64,000 nucleotides of DNA from Lacinutrix sp. Hel_I_90 (GCF_000934685.1 NZ_JYNQ01000001.1:1476501-1540500), one strand, 5' to 3'; shown: positions 47,074 through 57,781, numbered from the stretch's first letter. Numbers and translations are program-made. Notes: generated by a model not told the origin, from the letters alone.

Positions 47074-47133
47074 GACATTTTGTTTTAATCATCATCTTGC
47101 TCAACCCATTATTGAGGAGCAAAATATGATGTA

Positions 47134-48126
47134 TTAGTCTTTATCTAGTTTATATTTTGATAAATCCATTCCGAAGTTTAAACCCTTAACATTTACAAGC
47201 TCTTCTAGCTCAGTTAATGACTTCTTACCGAAGTTACGGAATTTCATTAAATCATTTTTATTGAATGATACCAAGTCTCCTAATGTATCTACTTCTGCAG
47301 CTTTTAAACAATTAAGTGCACGTACAGATAAATCCATATCCACTAACTTTGTTTTAAGCAACTGTCTCATGTGAAGTGACTCTTCATCATAAGTTTCAGT
47401 TTGTGCAATTTCATCAGCTTCTAAAGTGATACGCTCATCAGAGAATAACATGAAGTGATGGATTAACGTTTTTGCCGCTTCTGTTAACGCATCTTGAGGT
47501 GTGATTGAACCGTCTGATTGGATTTCAAAAACTAATTTTTCGTAATCGGTTTTTTGTTCTACACGGTAATTCTCAATACTATACTTAACATTTTTTATTG
47601 GCGTGTAAATTGAATCTGTAAAGATTGTTCCAATTGGAGCTGAAGCCTTTTTATTTTCTTCTGCAGGAACATAACCTCTTCCTTTTTCAATAGTAATCTC
47701 CATAGTAACATTCACTTTTGGATCTAAATTACAGATTACTAATTCTGAGTTTAATACTTGAAATCCTGAAATGAATTTTTGAAAATCACCAGCTGTGATT
47801 TTGTCTTGACCTGAAATAGAGATAGAAACAGATTCGTTATCTACATCTTCTATTTGACGCTTAAAACGCATTTGTTTTAAGTTCAAAATAATTTCAGTAA
47901 CATCTTCTACTACACCAGCGATTGTTGAAAATTCGTGGTCTACGCCTTCTATTCTAACTGATGTAATTGCAAATCCTTCTAAAGAAGATAATAAAACTCT
48001 TCTAAGAGCATTTCCTACTGTTAGTCCGTAACCTGGTTCTAGTGGTCTGAATTCGAATTTACCTTCGAAATCAGTAGAATCAATCATGATTACTTTATCG
48101 GGCTTCTGAAAATTAAATACTGCCAT
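47134..48126 (-). CDS. rpoA: RNA polymerase alpha subunit
   Basis: Assembly platform of RNA polymerase and contact site for regulators. The N-terminal dimerisation domain (1-235) has [20 protein letters not shown]; the C-terminal DNA-binding domain (about 255-330) has the two HhH motifs in [15 protein letters not shown] and [15 protein letters not shown]. 330 residues, standard. Lies between rpsD and rplQ. Confidence 0.98.
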   Translation of the reverse strand: MAVFNFQKPDKVIMIDSTDFEGKFEFRPLEPGYGLTVGNALRRVLLSSLEGFAITSVRIEGVDHEFSTIAGVVEDVTEIILNLKQMRFKRQIEDVDNESVSISISGQDKITAGDFQKFISGFQVLNSELVICNLDPKVNVTMEITIEKGRGYVPAEENKKASAPIGTIFTDSIYTPIKNVKYSIENYRVEQKTDYEKLVFEIQSDGSITPQDALTEAAKTLIHHFMLFSDERITLEADEIAQTETYDEESLHMRQLLKTKLVDMDLSVRALNCLKAAEVDTLGDLVSFNKNDLMKFRNFGKKSLTELEELVNVKGLNFGMDLSKYKLDKD

Positions 48127-48220
48127 ATTTTTCTTCGTTTTAATTGTTATTTAGTTGCGCGGTTAATAAGTTTGAAGAACACTAATAACCCTTTGGCTAA
48201 ATACCAATATGATTAATTTA

Positions 48221-48826
48221 TTATTTAGAATACAATTCTACGATGAACTGCTCGTTAATGTTTTCTGGGATTTGGATTCTTGCAGGAATAGAAACATAAG
48301 TTCCTTCTTTTTTCTCGCTGTTCCAGGTAATCCACTCGTATATATTACTTGAATTTGATAAAGATCTATCAATAGCATCAATAGACTTTGATTTTTCTCT
48401 AACGGCTACAACATCACCAGCGTTTAATTGGTAAGATGGTATATTTACCAACTCTCCATTAACTGTAATATGTCTGTGAGACACTAATTGTCTTGCTCCG
48501 CTTCTAGATGGTGAGATGCCCATTCTGAATACTACGTTATCTAAACGTGATTCGCATAATTGTAACAAAACCTCACCTGTAATCCCAGGTGCTGCTGTTG
48601 CTTTTTTAAACATGTTTCTGAATTGACGCTCTAATATACCATAAGTATATTTCGCTTTTTGCTTCTCCATTAATTGGATTGCATATTCAGATTTTTTTCC
48701 ACGACGCCTTGCGTTTCCGTGTTGTCCTGGAGGATAATTTCTTTTTTCAAAAGCTTTATCTTCTCCGAAGATTGCCTCGCCAAATTTACGAGCAATTTTA
48801 GTTTTAGGACCAGTATATCTTGCCAT
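48221..48826 (-). CDS. rpsD: Ribosomal protein S4
   Basis: Primary 16S-binding protein of the small-subunit body. 201 residues, [20 protein letters not shown] start, S4 RNA-binding fold from about 90 ([20 protein letters not shown]). No zinc-binding cysteines, so it is the C-minus form. It is preceded by a 196-base gap with a hairpin and a new -7 box, so it likely heads a separate rpsD-rpoA-rplQ transcript and may regulate it, as S4 does for the alpha operon in E. coli. Confidence 0.97.
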   Translation of the reverse strand: MARYTGPKTKIARKFGEAIFGEDKAFEKRNYPPGQHGNARRRGKKSEYAIQLMEKQKAKYTYGILERQFRNMFKKATAAPGITGEVLLQLCESRLDNVVFRMGISPSRSGARQLVSHRHITVNGELVNIPSYQLNAGDVVAVREKSKSIDAIDRSLSNSSNIYEWITWNSEKKEGTYVSIPARIQIPENINEQFIVELYSK

Positions 48827-48930
48827 TTCTAATTGTTATTATGAGAGTGATTATGAATTAAGGTCTTAATCTTATCCTTCGATAATCGTTGATCTCTCGG
48901 TGATACTTGTTAATGTTTTTTTTCAGTTTG

Positions 48931-48938
48931 CAAATTTA
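48931..48938 (-). promoter_or_regulatory. Internal -7 box TAAATTTG before rpsD
   Basis: On the minus strand TAAATTTG lies 104 bases before the rpsD ATG and 4 bases after the T-tract of the hairpin that follows rpsK. A leader of about 100 bases would result, long enough for autogenous control by S4. Confidence 0.55.
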
Positions 48939-48941
48939 CAC

Positions 48942-48975
48942 AAAAAATTAACATCAGCTATATATTATAGCTGAT
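48942..48975 (-). terminator. Hairpin after rpsK, terminator or attenuator
   Basis: Perfect 10-bp stem ATCAGCTATA (48953-48962) / TATAGCTGAT (48966-48975), 3-base loop; on the minus strand six T follow after 5 bases. It could separate the main ribosomal transcript from rpsD-rpoA-rplQ, wholly or partly. Confidence 0.65.
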
Positions 48976-49022
48976 ATTAATTATGTGTTATGCGTAAGCG
49001 AATAGAGTTGTTAGCAACACTA

Positions 49023-49415
49023 TTATACTCTTCTACGTTTTGGAGGACGACATCCATTATGTGGTAATGGTGTAACATCGATAATCTCTGTTACTTCGAT
49101 TCCTGCATTATGAATAGAACGGATAGCAGATTCTCTACCATTTCCCGGTCCTTTAACGTATACTTTTACTTTCTTTAAGCCAGCTTCCTTAGCTACTGCT
49201 GATGCATCTTCAGCACATAACTGAGCTGCGTAAGGTGTGTTCTTTTTAGAACCTCTAAACCCCATTTTACCAGCAGATGACCATGAAATAACGTCACCTT
49301 TTTTGTTGGTCAATGAAATAATGATGTTGTTAAAAGACGCAGTAATGTGCGCTTCCCCAACAGATTCAACTATAACTTTACGTTTTTTAGCTGCTTTTGT
49401 ATTTGTCTTTGCCAT
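49023..49415 (-). CDS. rpsK: Ribosomal protein S11
   Basis: Small-subunit platform protein lining the mRNA exit. 130 residues; conserved [19 protein letters not shown] and the basic C-terminus [15 protein letters not shown]. It follows rpsM after 110 bases without a recognisable signal. Confidence 0.97.
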   Translation of the reverse strand: MAKTNTKAAKKRKVIVESVGEAHITASFNNIIISLTNKKGDVISWSSAGKMGFRGSKKNTPYAAQLCAEDASAVAKEAGLKKVKVYVKGPGNGRESAIRSIHNAGIEVTEIIDVTPLPHNGCRPPKRRRV

Positions 49416-49525
49416 ATTTCTATAGTTCTAAGTAATTAGTTGATAGTCGCTAGAATCCTAAACCTTTTATAATTTCAAACAGATTCCTTCCAACGTCTAA
49501 AGACTAAAGACCAAATTTCTAATTA

Positions 49526-49900
49526 TTATTTAGTTGCCTTCTTTTTGTTGGCTACCGTTTTTCTTCTACCTTTTCTCGTTCTAGAGTTGTTTTTAGTACG
49601 TTGCCCTCTTAAAGGTAACCCCGCTCTATGACGAATACCTCTGTAACATCCAATATCCATTAATCGCTTAATGTTTAATTGTGTTTCAGAACGTAACTCA
49701 CCTTCAATAGTAAAAGTTCCAACAGCATCACGGATTGCTCCAATTTGATCATCTGTCCAATCTTGTACTTTGATGTTTTCGTCAACCTTAGCTGATTCTA
49801 AAATTTCTTGTGCTCTACTTCTACCTACTCCGTAGATATAAGTTAAAGAGATCACTCCTCTTTTCTGTTTAGGTATGTCTACACCTGCAATTCTTGCCAT
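49526..49900 (-). CDS. rpsM: Ribosomal protein S13
   Basis: Head protein of the small subunit that contacts P-site tRNA and 23S rRNA. 124 residues; [20 protein letters not shown] start, [19 protein letters not shown] motif and a Lys-rich tail. It starts 2 bases after the rpmJ stop. Confidence 0.97.
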   Translation of the reverse strand: MARIAGVDIPKQKRGVISLTYIYGVGRSRAQEILESAKVDENIKVQDWTDDQIGAIRDAVGTFTIEGELRSETQLNIKRLMDIGCYRGIRHRAGLPLRGQRTKNNSRTRKGRRKTVANKKKATK

Positions 49901-49902
49901 AA

Positions 49903-50019
49903 TTACCCTTGTCTTTGTTTGAATCTAGGATTCTTTTTGTTAATGACGTAAAGTCTGCCTTTTCTGCGTACGATCTTACAATCTACACTTCTTTTTTTAA
50001 CGGATGCTCTTACTTTCAT
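49903..50019 (-). CDS. rpmJ: Ribosomal protein L36, zinc-ligand-free form
   Basis: A 38-residue protein found by reading between infA and rpsM: starts [20 protein letters not shown] and ends [12 protein letters not shown]. Of the Cys-Cys-Cys-His zinc ligands of the C-plus form only Cys 14 remains (Ser, Asn/Lys and Phe occupy the others), so it is the C-minus type. Only 4 bases separate it from the infA stop. Confidence 0.95.
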   Translation of the reverse strand: MKVRASVKKRSVDCKIVRRKGRLYVINKKNPRFKQRQG

Positions 50020-50023
50020 AAGT

Positions 50024-50239
50024 CTAGTATCTATAAGTTATTCGAGCCTTCGTTAAATCGTAAGGACTCATTTCTAATTTGACTTTATCACCTGGTAACA
50101 ACTTAATATAATGCATACGCATTTTACCAGATATATGTGCGGTCACGATATGACCATTTTCTAATTCGACACGAAACATAGCATTAGATAATGCTTCTAT
50201 AATGGTTCCGTCTTGTTCTATTGCTGCCTGTTTTGCCAT
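50024..50239 (-). CDS. infA: Translation initiation factor IF-1
   Basis: OB-fold protein that binds the 30S A site during initiation. 71 residues; motifs [20 protein letters not shown] and [20 protein letters not shown]. It starts 8 bases after the secY stop, with no map or adk gene between them. Confidence 0.97.
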   Translation of the reverse strand: MAKQAAIEQDGTIIEALSNAMFRVELENGHIVTAHISGKMRMHYIKLLPGDKVKLEMSPYDLTKARITYRY

Positions 50240-50247
50240 ACTAAATA

Positions 50248-51606
50248 TTAAGCTACTGCTTTTCTATTTTTACCGGTTTTCATTAAGCCATCATAGTGTC
50301 TATTTAACAAGTATGAATTTACTTGTTGCATAGTATCAATTGCAACTCCAACCATGATTAAAAGTGATGTTCCTCCAAAAAACAGAGCCCATCCAGATTG
50401 TATCCCCATTAACTGATATACAACTGCTGGAAACACAGCAATCAATGCTAAGAATATAGAACCTGGTAGTGTAATTTGAGACATAATTTTGTCTAAATAT
50501 TCTGAAGTTTCAGAACCTGGACGAATCCCAGGAATAAAACCACCACTACGCTTTAAATCATCTGCCATCTTATTGGTAGGTACTGTAATCGCCGTATAAA
50601 AATAAGTGAATACTATAATTAATAAAGCAAACACTATATTATACCACAATCCGAACATGCTATTTCCTCCAAAATTTGCCACCAACCATGAGCCCGCTGA
50701 ACTATCTTTCATAAAGCCAGCACCACCTATTAGTCCAGGTACAAACATAATTGCCTGTGCGAATATAATTGGCATTACTCCAGAAGCATTAAGCTTTAAT
50801 GGAATAAACTGTCTTGCTCCACCAAACACGTTTTTCTCGTATCCGCCAGTTGCAGAACGTCTCGCATATTGAACAGCAATTTTTCTAACTGCCATCACTA
50901 ACAATATAGATGCTGCAATGATTGCGAACCAAATAACAATTTCGAACAAAATCATCATTAATCCGTTACCACTTGTAAATCTAGCATTCATATTCTGTAA
51001 GAAAGACTTAGGTAAAGTAGCTATGATTCCCACCATAATAAGTAATGAAATACCATTACCAATACCTTTATCTGTAATTTTCTCTCCTAACCACATGGCA
51101 AAGATACAACCTGTTACTAAAATAACAATTGATGAGAAATAGAATACGCCGCCTTGTCCTAATAAGAACGCACTGCTTGGAATACCAAACATAGGCTGTA
51201 AACTTGCTAAATATCCTGGTGCTTGAACTAAACAAATACCGATCGTTAACCAACGTGTGATTTGGGTAATTTTCTTTTGCCCACTAGCACCTTCTTTTTG
51301 TAATTTCTGTAAATATGGAATCGCAATTCCCATTAACTGAACCACAATAGAAGCAGAGATATAAGGCATAATACCTAAAGCAAAAACAGAGGCATTCGCA
51401 AATGCTCCACCTGTAAAGGCATTTAATATTCCCAAAATACCACCATCTGTACTATCCTGAAGGCTACCTAACTGGGATGCATCAATACCAGGTAAAACTA
51501 CCTGTGCTCCAAAACGGTATACTAATAACAAACCTAATGTAAATATGATTCGGTTTCTTAGCTCCTCAATTTTCCAAACATTTTTTAACGTATCTATAAA
51601 TTTCAT
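50248..51606 (-). CDS. secY: Protein translocase subunit SecY
   Basis: Channel subunit of the SecYEG translocon, ten membrane segments, 452 residues. Conserved pieces: [19 protein letters not shown] near the N-terminus, [16 protein letters not shown] (TM2), [11 protein letters not shown] and the cytoplasmic loop [13 protein letters not shown]. It sits in the usual place after rplO. Confidence 0.98.
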   Translation of the reverse strand: MKFIDTLKNVWKIEELRNRIIFTLGLLLVYRFGAQVVLPGIDASQLGSLQDSTDGGILGILNAFTGGAFANASVFALGIMPYISASIVVQLMGIAIPYLQKLQKEGASGQKKITQITRWLTIGICLVQAPGYLASLQPMFGIPSSAFLLGQGGVFYFSSIVILVTGCIFAMWLGEKITDKGIGNGISLLIMVGIIATLPKSFLQNMNARFTSGNGLMMILFEIVIWFAIIAASILLVMAVRKIAVQYARRSATGGYEKNVFGGARQFIPLKLNASGVMPIIFAQAIMFVPGLIGGAGFMKDSSAGSWLVANFGGNSMFGLWYNIVFALLIIVFTYFYTAITVPTNKMADDLKRSGGFIPGIRPGSETSEYLDKIMSQITLPGSIFLALIAVFPAVVYQLMGIQSGWALFFGGTSLLIMVGVAIDTMQQVNSYLLNRHYDGLMKTGKNRKAVA

Positions 51607-51621
51607 ATTATTATATAGGTC

Positions 51622-52074
51622 TTATAAAGTTACTGCTTCACCTCCTGCTGCTTCAATAGCGGCTTTTGCGGTAGCGGTAAATTTATGTGCAGTTACATTT
51701 AATTTTGTTTTCAACTCTCCTCTTCCTAAGATTTTTACCAGTTCATTTTTACCGGCTAAACCTAAAGAAACAATCGTTTCAAAATCTAATGTGTCCTTAA
51801 TTTTCTTGTCATCAACTAATTGTTGTAAAGTATCCAAGTTGATTCCTTGATGCTCCTTACGGTTGATATTTGTAAAACCAAACTTAGGTACACGTCTTTG
51901 AAGTGGCATTTGCCCACCTTCAAAACCAACTTTCTTAGAATAACCAGAACGTGATTTTGCTCCTTTGTGACCACGAGTTGCAGTACCACCTTTTCCAGAA
52001 CCTTGTCCGCGACCTATTCTTTTACCTTGATTCTTAACTGAACCTTCCGCAGGTTTTAAATTACTTAAATCCAT
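51622..52074 (-). CDS. rplO: Ribosomal protein L15
   Basis: Large-subunit assembly protein. 150 residues; Gly/Lys-rich N-terminal extension (KRIGRGQGSGKGGTATRGHK) and the GFEGGQMPLQRRVPKFGF motif. 14 bases after rpmD. Confidence 0.97.
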   Translation of the reverse strand: MDLSNLKPAEGSVKNQGKRIGRGQGSGKGGTATRGHKGAKSRSGYSKKVGFEGGQMPLQRRVPKFGFTNINRKEHQGINLDTLQQLVDDKKIKDTLDFETIVSLGLAGKNELVKILGRGELKTKLNVTAHKFTATAKAAIEAAGGEAVTL

Positions 52075-52088
52075 TTTTCAGTATGTTG

Positions 52089-52271
52089 TTATTTAGTTTC
52101 TTCAACAGAAACTAAGTGATTAACTTTTCTTACCATTCCTAAAATATTAGGAGTGCTTTCGTGCTCTACAGTCTGACCAATCTTTTTTAAGCCCAAAGCT
52201 AACAATGTTAACTTTTGTCTCTTAGTACGATTGATTGCGCTCTTAACTTTTGTTACTTTTATCTTTGCCAT
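52089..52271 (-). CDS. rpmD: Ribosomal protein L30
   Basis: A 60-residue large-subunit protein (MAKIKVTKVKSAINRTKRQK; LGLKKIGQTVEHE). 11 bases after rpsE. Confidence 0.96.
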   Translation of the reverse strand: MAKIKVTKVKSAINRTKRQKLTLLALGLKKIGQTVEHESTPNILGMVRKVNHLVSVEETK

Positions 52272-52282
52272 TTCTGTAAATA

Positions 52283-52807
52283 TTAACCGTTAAAAACTTT
52301 CTCTAATGAAACACCTCTCTCACGAGCAATAGTATGAGCACTTCTTAGTTGCAATAATGCATCGAAAGTAGCTTTAACTACGTTATGTGGGTTTGATGAA
52401 CCTTGAGATTTAGATAAGACATCATGTACTCCTACTGCTTCTAAAACTGTTCTTACAGCTCCACCAGCAATAACTCCTGTACCAGGAGCTGCAGGAATGA
52501 TATTGACTCTTGCTCCACCAAATTTTCCTTTTTGTTCGTGAGGTAAAGTACCATTTAAAATAGGAATACGTACAAGGTTCTTTTTAGCATCTTCTATAGC
52601 TTTTGCAATTGCACTCGCTACATCTTTAGATTTTCCTAAACCGTGTCCTACAACACCAGCTTCATCACCAACCACTACGATTGCTGAAAAACCAAATGCT
52701 CTACCCCCTTTAGTTACTTTAGTAACTCTCTGTACACCAATTAAACGATCTTTAAGATCTAATCCACTTGGTTTTACTAACTCTGCGCTTTTGTATTTTT
52801 GATACAT
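52283..52807 (-). CDS. rpsE: Ribosomal protein S5
   Basis: Small-subunit protein at the mRNA entry, important for accuracy. 174 residues; [37 protein letters not shown] and [19 protein letters not shown]. 6 bases after rplR. Confidence 0.97.
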   Translation of the reverse strand: MYQKYKSAELVKPSGLDLKDRLIGVQRVTKVTKGGRAFGFSAIVVVGDEAGVVGHGLGKSKDVASAIAKAIEDAKKNLVRIPILNGTLPHEQKGKFGGARVNIIPAAPGTGVIAGGAVRTVLEAVGVHDVLSKSQGSSNPHNVVKATFDALLQLRSAHTIARERGVSLEKVFNG

Positions 52808-52813
52808 AATTTC

Positions 52814-53170
52814 TTAGAATTTAAGTCCTGCTTCTCTAGCTCCTTCAGCTAACGATTTTACTCTACCGTGATATAAGTATCCACCTCTGTCAAAAGCGAT
52901 AGTACTTATTCCAGCCTTAATTGCTTTTTCGGCAACTGACTTACCTACTAACGTAGCTAATTCAGACTTGTTACCTTTTGCAGAACTAATGTCTTTATCT
53001 CTTGAAGATGCTGCTGCTAAAGTTTTACCTGAAACATCATCAACTACCTGAGCATAAATCTCTTTATTACTTCTATAAACAGCTAACCTAGGTCTTGCTT
53101 CTGTACCAGAAACTACCTTACGAATTCTGCTTTTGATTCTTAATCTTCTCTCGTTTTTTGTTAACGCCAT
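52814..53170 (-). CDS. rplR: Ribosomal protein L18
   Basis: Binds 5S rRNA. 118 residues; [20 protein letters not shown] and the C-terminal [20 protein letters not shown]. 10 bases after rplF. Confidence 0.97.
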   Translation of the reverse strand: MALTKNERRLRIKSRIRKVVSGTEARPRLAVYRSNKEIYAQVVDDVSGKTLAAASSRDKDISSAKGNKSELATLVGKSVAEKAIKAGISTIAFDRGGYLYHGRVKSLAEGAREAGLKF

Positions 53171-53180
53171 AACTTAATTA

Positions 53181-53723
53181 TTATGCTGACTTACCAGCTT
53201 TTCTTCTTAGTATTTCACCTACAAACTTGATCCCTTTACCTTTATATGGCTCTGGTGGTCTAAAACCACGAATCTTCGCAGCTACTTGTCCAACAAGTTG
53301 TTTGTCATGTGAGGTTAACTTAATGATTGGATTTTTACCTTTATCTGAAACTGTTTCCACCGTAACTTCTGGTGCAACGCTCATGACAATGTTGTGAGAG
53401 AAACCTAAAGCTAACTCTAATTTGTTGCCTTGGTTACTTGCTCTATATCCTACTCCTACTAGCTCAAGCTGTTTAGTCCATCCGTTAGATACACCTTCAA
53501 TCATATTATTGACTAGTGATCTGTATAAACCATGCTTTGCTTTTTGTTCTTTAGTATCTGATGAACGTGTTACATACACATTACCCTCTTCCACTTTGAT
53601 TTTTACAGCATCGAAATTTTGAGTTAATTCTCCTAATTTACCTTTTGCTATAATTGCGTTATCTTTTACTTCTACTGTAACTCCTTCTGGAATTGCAACT
53701 GGGTTATTTCCTATTCTTGACAT
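53181..53723 (-). CDS. rplF: Ribosomal protein L6
   Basis: Large-subunit protein near the sarcin-ricin loop. 180 residues in two similar domains; MSRIGNNPVAIPEGVTVEVK start and the C-terminal PEPYKGKGIKFVGEILRRKA. 18 bases after rpsH. Confidence 0.97.
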   Translation of the reverse strand: MSRIGNNPVAIPEGVTVEVKDNAIIAKGKLGELTQNFDAVKIKVEEGNVYVTRSSDTKEQKAKHGLYRSLVNNMIEGVSNGWTKQLELVGVGYRASNQGNKLELALGFSHNIVMSVAPEVTVETVSDKGKNPIIKLTSHDKQLVGQVAAKIRGFRPPEPYKGKGIKFVGEILRRKAGKSA

Positions 53724-53741
53724 CTCTTTCTCCCTTTTAGA

Positions 53742-54140
53742 TTAGTAAACATAACATAAAACTTCTCCACCAACATTTTCTCTTTGTGCTTGCTTTCCTG
53801 TCATTACTCCATGAGAAGTAGAAACGATAGCAATACCTAATCCATTAAGAATACGTGGTAATTCAGTTGAACTAGAATACTTACGTAAGCCAGGCTTACT
53901 GATTCTTTGTAATTTTCTAATTACTGGTTCTTTTGTTTCTTTATTGTACTTAAGCGCTATTTTAATAGTTCCTTGTACAGAAGAATCATCGAACTTATAA
54001 CTTAAAATATATCCTTGATCGAATAGTATTTTAGTTATGTCCTTTTTTAAATTTGATGCAGGGATTTCGACTACTCTGTGATTAGCACGCACTGCGTTTC
54101 TAATTCTAGTAAGAAAATCTGCAATTGGATCTGTATACAT
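53742..54140 (-). CDS. rpsH: Ribosomal protein S8
   Basis: Central-domain 16S-binding protein and, in E. coli, repressor of the spc operon. 132 residues; [19 protein letters not shown] and the C-terminal [21 protein letters not shown] 60-base gap before it contains a GGTTTTCGGA/TCCGAACC hairpin. Confidence 0.97.
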   Translation of the reverse strand: MYTDPIADFLTRIRNAVRANHRVVEIPASNLKKDITKILFDQGYILSYKFDDSSVQGTIKIALKYNKETKEPVIRKLQRISKPGLRKYSSSTELPRILNGLGIAIVSTSHGVMTGKQAQRENVGGEVLCYVY

Positions 54141-54160
54141 ATGTATTGAATTGCGGACTT

Positions 54161-54182
54161 GGTTTTCGGACTATTCCGAACC
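54161..54182 (-). promoter_or_regulatory. Hairpin in the rpsN-rpsH gap
   Basis: GGTTTTCGGA and TCCGAACC pair around CTAT with a two-base bulge. It is in the second-longest gap inside the spc part of the operon and directly precedes rpsH. It could be a regulatory or processing site; there is no T-tract. Confidence 0.3.
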
Positions 54183-54200
54183 TTAGACCAATTTATAATT

Positions 54201-54470
54201 TTACCAACTTGCTTTTTTAACACCCGGTATCAAACCTTGGTTTGCCATTTCTCTGAATATTACACGAGAAATACCAAATGTACGCATGTACCCTCTAGGT
54301 CTTCCGGTTAATTTACATCTATTGTGCAAACGAACTGGAGACGCATTTTTTGGTAACTTTTGTAATGCTTCGTAATCTCCAGCTTCTTTTAAAGCCTTAC
54401 GTTTATCAGCATATTTAGCTACCATTTTTTCTCTCTTCACCTCGCGGGCTTTCATTGATTCTTTAGCCAT
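54201..54470 (-). CDS. rpsN: Ribosomal protein S14 (zinc-independent form)
   Basis: Small-subunit head protein. 89 residues, the long C-minus type without CxxC zinc motifs ([18 protein letters not shown] near the C-terminus, ending VKKASW). 3 bases after rplE. Confidence 0.97.
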   Translation of the reverse strand: MAKESMKAREVKREKMVAKYADKRKALKEAGDYEALQKLPKNASPVRLHNRCKLTGRPRGYMRTFGISRVIFREMANQGLIPGVKKASW

Positions 54471-54473
54471 AAC

Positions 54474-55025
54474 TTAGTTTTTTTGAAAAGGTAAACCTAA
54501 TTCTGTTAATAATGATTTTGCTTCTTTATCAGTATCGGCAGAAGTTACAAATGTAATATCCATTCCTGAGATTTTATTGATTTTATCAATATCTATCTCT
54601 GGGAAGATAATTTGCTCAGTAACTCCTAAATTGTAGTTACCTCTTCCATCAAAACCTTTAGCTTTAATTCCTCCAAAATCTCTTACACGTGGTAAAGCTG
54701 AAGTTACTAAACGGTCTAAAAATTCGTACATTCTTTCTCCTCTTAACGTAACCATAGCACCAATAGGCATACCTTTACGTAATTTGAAAGTTGCAACATC
54801 CTTTTTAGATAACGTTGCTATAGCGCGTTGTCCTGTTATAGTTGTTAATTCCTCCACTGCGTGGTCTACTAACTTTTTGTCTGCAACTGCTGCACCCACT
54901 CCTTTAGATACTACTATCTTTTTAAGTTTAGGTACTTGCATTACATTACTATAACCAAATTCTTCTGTAAGAGCTGCAATTACTCTGCTTTTATACTCTT
55001 CTTTAAGTCTCGGTGAATATGCCAT
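54474..55025 (-). CDS. rplE: Ribosomal protein L5
   Basis: 5S rRNA-binding protein that contacts P-site tRNA. 183 residues; [40 protein letters not shown] and [15 protein letters not shown]. 2 bases after rplX. Confidence 0.97.
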   Translation of the reverse strand: MAYSPRLKEEYKSRVIAALTEEFGYSNVMQVPKLKKIVVSKGVGAAVADKKLVDHAVEELTTITGQRAIATLSKKDVATFKLRKGMPIGAMVTLRGERMYEFLDRLVTSALPRVRDFGGIKAKGFDGRGNYNLGVTEQIIFPEIDIDKINKISGMDITFVTSADTDKEAKSLLTELGLPFQKN

Positions 55026-55027
55026 AA

Positions 55028-55339
55028 CTATATTACTTCATTAGATTTTTTAGAAAATCTCACTTTCTTATCGCCTTCCATTCTAAATCCAACTCGCGTT
55101 GCTTCTCCTTTAGAAGTTAACAAAGAAAGGTTCGATATTTGAATAGGAGCTTCTTTTTCTACGATTCCTCCTTGAGGACTTTGTGCACTTGGTTTAGTAT
55201 GTTTCTTAACCATGTTTACACCCTCAACGATCGCTTTGTTCTTATCGGTTAATACCTTTTGTACTTTCCCTTCTGACCCTTTGTGATCTCCAGCAATTAC
55301 TTTTACAGTATCTCCAGATTTTATTTTAAGCTTTGTCAT
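55028..55339 (-). CDS. rplX: Ribosomal protein L24
   Basis: Assembly initiator of the large subunit. Start chosen at ATG 55339 ([17 protein letters not shown]), 103 residues; a TTG four codons upstream is less likely. KOW motif [19 protein letters not shown]. Confidence 0.96.
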   Translation of the reverse strand: MTKLKIKSGDTVKVIAGDHKGSEGKVQKVLTDKNKAIVEGVNMVKKHTKPSAQSPQGGIVEKEAPIQISNLSLLTSKGEATRVGFRMEGDKKVRFSKKSNEVI

Positions 55340-55351
55340 CTTTTTTATCAA

Positions 55352-55720
55352 TTAAAGCACCTCTGGTGCCAATGATACAATTTTCATGAATTGTTTATCA
55401 CGAAGTTCTCTAGCAACAGGTCCAAAAACACGCGTTCCTCTCATTTCTCCCGTAGGATTTAAAAGTACACAGGCGTTATCATCGAATCTTATATAAGATC
55501 CGTCTGGACGTCTTACCTCTTTTTTAGTACGTACAACAACTGCTGTTGACACCGCTCCTTTCTTAATGTTTCCATTAGGAGTTGCATCTTTTACAGTAAC
55601 AACAATTTTGTCACCTACAGAAGCGTATCTTCTTTTAGTACCACCTAGAACACGTATTGTTAATACTTCTTTTGCTCCAGTGTTATCTGCTACTCTTAGT
55701 CTTGATTCTTGTTGTACCAT
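55352..55720 (-). CDS. rplN: Ribosomal protein L14
   Basis: Large-subunit interface protein. 122 residues, universal length; [20 protein letters not shown] start and [20 protein letters not shown] near the end. 2 bases after rpsQ. Confidence 0.98.
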   Translation of the reverse strand: MVQQESRLRVADNTGAKEVLTIRVLGGTKRRYASVGDKIVVTVKDATPNGNIKKGAVSTAVVVRTKKEVRRPDGSYIRFDDNACVLLNPTGEMRGTRVFGPVARELRDKQFMKIVSLAPEVL

Positions 55721-55722
55721 AA

Positions 55723-55983
55723 TTACTTCGCTCTTTCAATTATTTCAACTAATCTCCAACATTTAGATTTACTTAAAGGTCTTGTTTCCATGATCTTTAC
55801 TGTATCACCAATGTTACAATCGTTTGTCTCGTCGTGTGCAACGTATTTTTTCGTTTTTAACACGAACTTTCCGTACATAGGGTGCTTTACTTTTTTAACT
55901 TCTGCAACAACAATTGATTTTTGCATCTTGTTACTAGTAACAACTCCTATACGTTCTTTTCTTAAGTTTCTTTTATCCATCAT
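55723..55983 (-). CDS. rpsQ: Ribosomal protein S17
   Basis: Primary 16S-binding protein, OB fold. 86 residues (start at either of two adjacent Met); [20 protein letters not shown] and [20 protein letters not shown]. 9 bases after rpmC. Confidence 0.97.
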   Translation of the reverse strand: MMDKRNLRKERIGVVTSNKMQKSIVVAEVKKVKHPMYGKFVLKTKKYVAHDETNDCNIGDTVKIMETRPLSKSKCWRLVEIIERAK

Positions 55984-55992
55984 TAAGCAGAA

Positions 55993-56184
55993 TTATTGTA
56001 ATTCTCTTTTAGTTAGTTCTGTTGCCAATCTTGCTACGTCTCTTCTTACAGAGCGCATTTGAATTGGGTTATCTAAAGGAGATATTGCATGTGCCATTTT
56101 TAGGTCTGAATAACTCTTTTTTGTCTCACCAAGTTTCTCTTGTAACTCAGCTACAGATAATTCTTTAATTTCTGATTGTTTCAT
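55993..56184 (-). CDS. rpmC: Ribosomal protein L29
   Basis: Small two-helix protein at the tunnel exit. 63 residues; MKQSEIKELSVAELQEKLGE start, PIQMRSVRRDVARLATELTK near the end. 13 bases after rplP. Confidence 0.96.
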   Translation of the reverse strand: MKQSEIKELSVAELQEKLGETKKSYSDLKMAHAISPLDNPIQMRSVRRDVARLATELTKRELQ

Positions 56185-56197
56185 AATATCAAATAAA

Positions 56198-56617
56198 TTA
56201 TGCTTCGTAATCTCTAGCGATTAAAAACTTAGTTTTCACAGGTAATTTCTGTGCTGCTAAACGTAAAGCTTCCTTAGCTACGTCTAAAGGTACACCTCCA
56301 ATTTCAAAAAGAATTCTACCTGGTTTAACTACTGCTACCCAGTATTCTACTGCACCTTTACCTTTACCCATACGTACTTCAAGAGGTTTCTTTGTAATCG
56401 GCTTGTCTGGAAAAATTTTAATCCAGAGTTGACCTTCTCTTTTCATATAACGAGTAGCTGCTATACGTGCTGCTTCTATTTGACGCGAAGTTAAAAACTC
56501 TGTGTCTAGTGATTTTATTCCAAAGGTTCCGTTTGAAAGTAAGTGACCTCTACCTGAGTTCCCTTTCATACGACCTTTTTGCATTTTACGAAATTTTGTT
56601 CTTTTAGGCTGTAACAT
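56198..56617 (-). CDS. rplP: Ribosomal protein L16
   Basis: A-site-region protein of the large subunit. 139 residues; [20 protein letters not shown] start and [20 protein letters not shown]. 20 bases after rpsC. Confidence 0.98.
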   Translation of the reverse strand: MLQPKRTKFRKMQKGRMKGNSGRGHLLSNGTFGIKSLDTEFLTSRQIEAARIAATRYMKREGQLWIKIFPDKPITKKPLEVRMGKGKGAVEYWVAVVKPGRILFEIGGVPLDVAKEALRLAAQKLPVKTKFLIARDYEA

Positions 56618-56637
56618 TTTTTCTGTTCTTTAAAAAA

Positions 56638-57360
56638 TTACTTTCTACGACGAGATTGGTTCTTATTTCCACCATCACTGCGTCCACCTTTTCCTTGCTT
56701 CTTAGATAATCCAACAAGAGGAGAAAGCTCTCTTTTACCATATACTTCACCTTTCATGATCCATACTTTAACACCTAATCTACCATAAGTAGTGTGTGCC
56801 TCAACTAAAGCATAATCAATATCGGCTCTAAAAGTTGATAAAGGAATACGTCCTTCTTTGTAGTGTTCTGAACGTGCCATTTCAGCACCATTTAAACGAC
56901 CACTAATTTGAACTTTAATTCCTTCAGCGTTCATTCGCATAGTAGCAGCAATAGCCATTTTAATTGCACGTCTGTATGAAATTCTGTTTTCAATTTGACG
57001 AGCGATGCTTGTTCCTACTAAGAATGCGTCAAGCTCAGGTCTCTTAATCTCAAAGATATTAATCTGAACTTCTTTACCAGTAATCTTTTTAAGCTCTTCT
57101 TTTAACTTGTCTACCTCTTGGCCACCTTTCCCAATAATAATACCAGGTCTAGCAGTAGTGATAGTAACGGTTACAAGTTTCAAAGTTCTCTCTATGATTA
57201 CTCTACTTACACTCGCTTTAGATAAACGCGCGTGAACGTATTTTCTAATCTTATCGTCTTCGGCAAGTTTATCACCATAATCGTTTCCTCCGTACCAGTT
57301 AGATTCCCATCCTCTGATAATTCCTAAGCGATTTCCGATTGGATTTGTCTTTTGTCCCAT
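56638..57360 (-). CDS. rpsC: Ribosomal protein S3
   Basis: Small-subunit protein at the mRNA entry channel with helicase function. Start chosen at ATG 57360 ([20 protein letters not shown]), giving 240 residues; the longer frame would overlap rplV by 29 bases. The KH domain has the GxxG loop in [15 protein letters not shown]. The C-terminus is basic (NQSRRRK). Confidence 0.97.
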   Translation of the reverse strand: MGQKTNPIGNRLGIIRGWESNWYGGNDYGDKLAEDDKIRKYVHARLSKASVSRVIIERTLKLVTVTITTARPGIIIGKGGQEVDKLKEELKKITGKEVQINIFEIKRPELDAFLVGTSIARQIENRISYRRAIKMAIAATMRMNAEGIKVQISGRLNGAEMARSEHYKEGRIPLSTFRADIDYALVEAHTTYGRLGVKVWIMKGEVYGKRELSPLVGLSKKQGKGGRSDGGNKNQSRRRK

Positions 57361-57367
57361 ATCTATC

Positions 57368-57775
57368 TTAGCTTTGTGTATTATTGTTAGCTCCAACTAC
57401 GATTGTCACGTGGTTAGAACGCTTTCTTATTCTGTGCGCACGACCTTGAGGTGCTGGACGTAATCTTTTTAACATAGATCCTCCGTCAACTCTAATCTCC
57501 TTAACAAAAAGTTCAGCTTCTTCAATACTAGCCTCTTCGTTTTTAGCTTGCCAGTTTGCAACTGCAGATACTAACAAAGTTTCTAAACGTCTTGATGCTT
57601 CTTTTGAACTAAACTTTAAAATGTTAAGTGCCTTTTCTACTTTTTCACCTCTTACTAAATCGGCTACTAAACGCATTTTTCTCGGTGATGTAGGACAGTT
57701 ATTAAGTTTAGCAAAAGCCACTTGCTTTTTACCTTCCTTAATAGCGTCTGCCATTTGTTTTTTACGACTTCCCAT
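57368..57775 (-). CDS. rplV: Ribosomal protein L22
   Basis: Forms part of the tunnel constriction. 135 residues; [20 protein letters not shown] and the tunnel-loop end [20 protein letters not shown]. 6 bases after rpsS. Confidence 0.97.
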   Translation of the reverse strand: MGSRKKQMADAIKEGKKQVAFAKLNNCPTSPRKMRLVADLVRGEKVEKALNILKFSSKEASRRLETLLVSAVANWQAKNEEASIEEAELFVKEIRVDGGSMLKRLRPAPQGRAHRIRKRSNHVTIVVGANNNTQS

Positions 57776-57781
57776 AGCTTA

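Noticed and set aside
57361-57396. N-terminal extension of S3
   Set aside because: It would overlap rplV and add residues not found in S3; ATG at 57360 gives the universal MGQKTNP start.
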